Positions 59,755 through 64,000 of a DNA stretch of 64,000 bases are shown here, in pieces (the stretch's first letter is position 1; every line of letters begins with the position of its first letter). Made by a program: the position numbers and the translations under genes. The notes under the pieces were generated by a model. That model was not told where the DNA came from, did no database searches, and worked only from the letters and a program-made list of their open reading frames with translations. The stretch comes from Streptomyces echinoruber. Lineage in GTDB: Bacteria; Actinomycetota; Actinomycetes; Streptomycetales; Streptomycetaceae. The stretch is taken from assembly GCF_014651135.1 (NCBI RefSeq), contig NZ_BMWH01000004.1, positions 1 through 64,000 on the forward strand, read 5' to 3'.

Positions 59755-60726
59755 CTACTCCGGCAGGGGCCAGGCGTACGGCCCCTCGGGGTCGTCCAGC
59801 CAGGCCCACTCCCGCTCGCCGCGCACCGCGACCCCGTACCGCTCGCGGACCGGCTGCCCCTCCCGCTCCCACAGGTCGTACGCCTCCCGCGGGCCGAGGC
59901 GGCCGCGGGTGAGGGCCAGCAGGAAGCGGAACAGTTCGCTCTCCCGGGCCCGGGGCGGCAGCCCGCCCAGGTCCGGCACCGCCGGCTCCGGGCCGCGCGG
60001 TACGCCGCGCAGGGGCACGAAGTAGGCGGGCGTGGGCAGGAAGCGGCCCTCGGCGTGGTCCGCGTCGCGGACGGCCAGCAGGACCAGGCCGGTGGCGAGC
60101 GGGGTGAGGACGCGCCCACCCGGGCGGCACTGGGCGAGCCAGGGGCGCGGGATCGACGGCAGCGCACAGGTGGCGACGATCCGGTCGTAGGGGGCGTGCT
60201 CGGGCACGCCGCGGGCGCCGTCGCCGGTGACGACGCGCGGGCGGTACCCGGCGGCCGCCAGGTGCCGGCGGGCCGACTCGGTGATCTCCGGGTCCAGGTC
60301 GACGGTGGTGACGTGGTCGTCGCCGAGCCGGTGGGCGAGCAGCGCCGCGTGGTAGCCGGTGCCGGTGCCGATCTCCAGGACGCGATGGCCGTCCGCCACC
60401 TCCAGCGCGGCCAGCATCACCGCCATGAGGGAGGGCTGGCTGCTGGAGGACACCAGCTCGCCGTCGCGCAGCCGGGTGGCCAGCGGAGCGTCGGCGTACG
60501 CCCCGCGCACCCACTCCTCGCGCGCCCCGGGGTCGGGGCTCTCGCCCCACAGCCGCCGGTAGCCGCCCTTCCCGGCGACGTAGTAGTACGGCACGAACAG
60601 GTGCCGCGGCACCGCCTCGAACGCCTCCCGCCAGCGCGCGTCGCCCCGCCACACCCCGCTGCGCCCGAGCTGCCGCACCAGCTCCGCCCGCGCCGCGGCG
60701 GCGATGTCGTCGAGGTCCGCGCCCAT
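59755..60726 (-). CDS. Protein-L-isoaspartate O-methyltransferase-like SAM-dependent methyltransferase
   Basis: 323 residues from ATG 60726, with GTGGAGAC upstream. The PCMT-like motif VLEIGTGTGYHAALLAHRLG near 127 binds SAM, preceded by LVSSSSQPSLMAVMLAAL and followed by VTTVDLDPEITESARRHL. RHLFVPYYYV near 41 and ATCALPSIPRPWL near 198 fit the PCMT fold. The C-terminal 100 residues (LFRFLLALTRGRLG) are an extension typical of a streptomycete subgroup whose substrate is not protein repair for certain. Converges on the FHA gene 27 bp away and is divergent from the globin gene. Confidence 0.85.
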   Translation of the reverse strand: MGADLDDIAAAARAELVRQLGRSGVWRGDARWREAFEAVPRHLFVPYYYVAGKGGYRRLWGESPDPGAREEWVRGAYADAPLATRLRDGELVSSSSQPSLMAVMLAALEVADGHRVLEIGTGTGYHAALLAHRLGDDHVTTVDLDPEITESARRHLAAAGYRPRVVTGDGARGVPEHAPYDRIVATCALPSIPRPWLAQCRPGGRVLTPLATGLVLLAVRDADHAEGRFLPTPAYFVPLRGVPRGPEPAVPDLGGLPPRARESELFRFLLALTRGRLGPREAYDLWEREGQPVRERYGVAVRGEREWAWLDDPEGPYAWPLPE

Positions 60727-60821
60727 GTCTCCACTGTGCGGCGCCCGGCGGCGCGAAGCGAGCACCGGGCGGCGGTCCTACGCCCGGAGTCCTCCGCCGG
60801 GCCGTCTGAGACCATGGACGG

Positions 60822-61226
60822 GTGAAAGAGATTCGGCGCGGCACGCTTCAGGAGCAGACCTTCTACGAGCAGGTCGGCGGCGAGGAGACCTTCCGCCGGC
60901 TCGTCCACCGCTTCTACCAGGGGGTCGCCGAGGACCCGCTCCTGCGGCCCATGTACCCGGAGGAGGACCTCGGTCCGGCCGAGGAGCGTCTGCGGCTGTT
61001 CCTGATCCAGTACTGGGGCGGCCCCACCACCTACAGCGAACGGCGCGGCCACCCCCGCCTGCGGATGCGGCACGCCCCCTTCGCCGTCGACCGGGCCGCC
61101 CACGACGCCTGGCTGAAGCACATGCGGGTCGCCGTGGAAGAACTCGGCCTGCCCGAGGAACACGAGCGGACGCTGTGGAACTACCTGACGTACGCGGCCG
61201 CCTCGATGGTGAACACCCCCGGCTGA
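60822..61226 (+). CDS. glbO: Group II truncated haemoglobin (GlbO type)
   Basis: 134 residues from GTG 60822. Starts with [20 protein letters not shown], then [20 protein letters not shown]; the proximal (F8) histidine is in [10 protein letters not shown] near 84, and the group II tryptophan (G8) in [11 protein letters not shown] near 120. Tyr residues in FIQYWGG-like [11 protein letters not shown] could stabilise bound oxygen. These small haem proteins bind oxygen and nitric oxide and are thought to aid respiration or NO detoxification. Stands alone, divergent from the methyltransferase gene, 95 bp apart. Confidence 0.93.
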   Translation: MKEIRRGTLQEQTFYEQVGGEETFRRLVHRFYQGVAEDPLLRPMYPEEDLGPAEERLRLFLIQYWGGPTTYSERRGHPRLRMRHAPFAVDRAAHDAWLKHMRVAVEELGLPEEHERTLWNYLTYAAASMVNTPG

Positions 61227-61294
61227 CACCCCGCCGGCGCCGCGGACCGCAAGGGTGGTCAGGGTGCCGGGAGGGCGGGAGGGGCTGGCGGCCG

Positions 61295-61350
61295 GTGCGC
61301 CGGGAAGGCGGACGGGCGGTCAGTGCGCCGGGGAGACGGACGAGCGGTCA
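61295..61350. repeat. 28-bp tandem duplication including the stop codon of the 61348 gene
   Basis: Units GTGCGCCGGGAAGGCGGACG... (61295-61322) and GTGCGCCGGGGAGACGGACG... (61323-61350) differ at a few bases. Both end TCA; the second TCA (61348-61350) is the stop of the minus-strand gene, and the sequence after it begins another unit. Confidence 0.9.
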
Positions 61351-62043
61351 GTGCGCGGCCCGGCGGACGCTGACGTCCAGGGCGGGCATGCCCGAGCGGC
61401 GCACGGCGACCGATCCGTAGGGGGTGCGCAGCCGCAGCCACGGCCCGGACGACAGCAGCGCGGGCTCGTCGTCGCCGCAAGCGGCCGGGGGCCTGAGGAA
61501 ACCCAGCGCCTGGGCCGCGTGCACGGCCCGCACGGGCAGCGGGGTGTCGCCGACCGTCCGGGACCAGATCTCCCGCCCCAGGCGGTCGAGTTCGCCCCGG
61601 GTGCGCCGCTCGGGCGGCAGTTCCCCGGTGCGGGAGCGGAACTCGGCGACCGCGGCGGCGACCGTCGCGCACAGCGCCTGGGCCGTCGGCAGCCCCGGCT
61701 CCGGCCGCCAGCCGCCGCGCGGCGGCAGCACGCCCGCCCACGGCGGCCCGGTGACCGCGGCCGGGATCCCGGCGGTGGCCGCGGACTCGTCCACGGCCTC
61801 CAGCAGTTCACCGGCGGAGACGGTGACGTCCAGGGTGACGTCGAGCCCGTTCTCGTACGGCTTGGCCAGCCGCACCGGGCGAATCGCCAGGACCTCGAAG
61901 GAGGGCGGGCGGCCGAACACGGCGAGCGCCGTGCCGACCGCCTGCAGGCGCACTGCCGCTCCGCGGTCGTAGTGGAGCAGCCGGGAGAGGAAGGCGGCGA
62001 GGTCGGCCGCCTCCCGCTCGTCGGCGAGGTGCAGGACGGTCAT
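61348..62043 (-). CDS. Conserved hypothetical protein (tetracycline-like acidic/helical, no motif)
   Basis: 231 residues from ATG 62043, overlapping the stop of the thioesterase gene by ATGA, so cotranslated. No membrane segment or signal. TVLHLADEREAADLAAFLSR at the start and DRGAAVRLQAVGTALAVFGR are helical; VTLDVTVSAGELLEAVDES looks like an edge strand with helix. No catalytic motif or known family was recognised; it is a streptomycete hypothetical by general appearance. Its end is a 28-bp duplication. The first words of this call (tetracycline-like) reflect no evidence of resistance and should be ignored; treat as function unknown. Confidence 0.8.
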   Translation of the reverse strand: MTVLHLADEREAADLAAFLSRLLHYDRGAAVRLQAVGTALAVFGRPPSFEVLAIRPVRLAKPYENGLDVTLDVTVSAGELLEAVDESAATAGIPAAVTGPPWAGVLPPRGGWRPEPGLPTAQALCATVAAAVAEFRSRTGELPPERRTRGELDRLGREIWSRTVGDTPLPVRAVHAAQALGFLRPPAACGDDEPALLSSGPWLRLRTPYGSVAVRRSGMPALDVSVRRAAH

Positions 62044-62462
62044 GCGGCGACGGCCCCGCCCTCGCCGTGGGCCGCGTCGTCCTGGAACTTCTCCAGGAAC
62101 TCCCGCTCGTCGGGCGTGAGTCGGCGCGGCCGCTGGGCGTCGAAGTCGAACGGCACGATCACCGTCGAGGCCCGGGCGTAGACCGTCTCGCCGTCCTTCA
62201 CCTCGTAGGCGAGGGTGAAGGAGGCCGCCCTGATCTCGGTGACCCACAGCTCCACGTCCACCGGCTCGTGCCGGTGGACGAGCTGCCGCTTGTAGTCGAT
62301 CTCGTGACGGGCCACCACCGAGCCCCGCTGGAACTGCTGGTCCGGCCGGAACAGGAAGTCGATGCGCGCCTCCTCCAGGTAGCGGAGGAAGACCACGTTG
62401 TTGACGTGGCCGTACACGTCCATGTCCGACCAGCGCAGCGGGCAGCGGTAGAGGTGGCGCAA
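62040..62462 (-). CDS. Acyl-CoA thioesterase (hot-dog fold, 4-hydroxybenzoyl-CoA thioesterase family)
   Basis: 140 residues from TTG 62462, two bases after the EttA stop. TTG is chosen since conserved RHLYRCPLRWSDMDVYGHVN follows directly and no ATG/GTG is near. The catalytic Asp is in WSDMDVYGHVNNVVFLRY, the family signature, and EEARIDFLF and HRHEPVDVELWVTEI continue the fold. It would hydrolyse an acyl-CoA, a frequent neighbour of ettA in Streptomyces by my recollection. Overlaps the next hypothetical gene (ATGA). Confidence 0.88.
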   Translation of the reverse strand: MRHLYRCPLRWSDMDVYGHVNNVVFLRYLEEARIDFLFRPDQQFQRGSVVARHEIDYKRQLVHRHEPVDVELWVTEIRAASFTLAYEVKDGETVYARASTVIVPFDFDAQRPRRLTPDEREFLEKFQDDAAHGEGGAVAA

Positions 62463-62464
62463 GA

Positions 62465-64000
<1,536 letters not shown>

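Noticed and set aside
61348..62043. A functional name for the hypothetical at 61348
   Set aside because: No motif supports any family; the stray label in its call should be disregarded and the gene treated as unknown.

Overview
The window is a stretch of Streptomyces chromosome. Signs are very high GC with third-position GC bias, frequent GTG starts behind GGAGG-type ribosome sites, near absence of TTA leucine codons (I found one, at 51682), and a gene set typical of the genus: SpoIIE-type phosphatase, WXG100 proteins, a nickel-type sodF promoter, MscS, PknG-like kinase, EttA. I found no tRNA or rRNA gene, prophage, complete IS element, CRISPR array or biosynthetic cluster.

Layout. 1-1.75 kb (minus): a small-protein/WXG100 pair and a membrane PP2C phosphatase. 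2-5 kb: Eis-like acetyltransferase, Nei-type DNA glycosylase, RpiB. 5.2-10.1 kb: two paralogous APC amino acid permeases enclosing a wrecked FAD oxidoreductase (carrying a small palindromic element) and BioY. 10.1-11.6 kb: sodF with a Nur-like operator, and a histidine phosphatase. 11.7-15.7 kb: two FGGY sugar kinases around a D-2-hydroxyacid dehydrogenase. 16-31 kb: small zinc protein, DsbA-like oxidoreductase, two aminopeptidase N paralogues (17.2 and 28.0 kb), AbiEi-like protein, metallophosphoesterase, NUDIX hydrolase, an ECF sigma factor coupled to a membrane protein, asd, and a MazE/MazF pair whose toxin gene is interrupted inside a 14-bp tandem repeat. 30.8-31.1 kb is a deletion scar of an EamA/MarR gene pair. 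31.2-33.7 kb: FAD monooxygenase and TetR regulator separated by a striking array of about 18 units of 14 bp. 33.9-48.2 kb: leaderless membrane protein, MalQ, secreted GH84-like enzyme, PadR-ABC-FtsX operon, HNH nuclease, MscS, Uma2 protein, GH4 enzyme and BadF-type kinase.

The most interesting region is 48.5-59.7 kb, seven genes on the plus strand: a GlnX-like four-helix membrane protein, a GlnH-like amino-acid binding protein, a coiled-coil protein of unknown function (with the TTA codon), a PknG-type Ser/Thr kinase, a PP2C phosphatase, a von Willebrand A protein and an FHA protein. It looks like a self-contained signalling device: extracytoplasmic amino-acid sensing (GlnH/GlnX), phosphorylation (PknG), reversal (PP2C) and phosphothreonine readout (FHA). 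Kinase, phosphatase and FHA protein each carry two zinc-ribbon modules. The window ends with a minus-strand methyltransferase, a truncated haemoglobin, a hypothetical protein, a thioesterase and the start-truncated EttA gene.

A window-wide peculiarity is the number of GC-rich minisatellites (periods 9-35 bp). Several duplicate the 3' end of a gene including its stop codon (pepN1, metallophosphoesterase, sigma-linked membrane protein, FtsX, the 61.3-kb hypothetical). All functional names rest on my reading of translated motifs; no database search was run.
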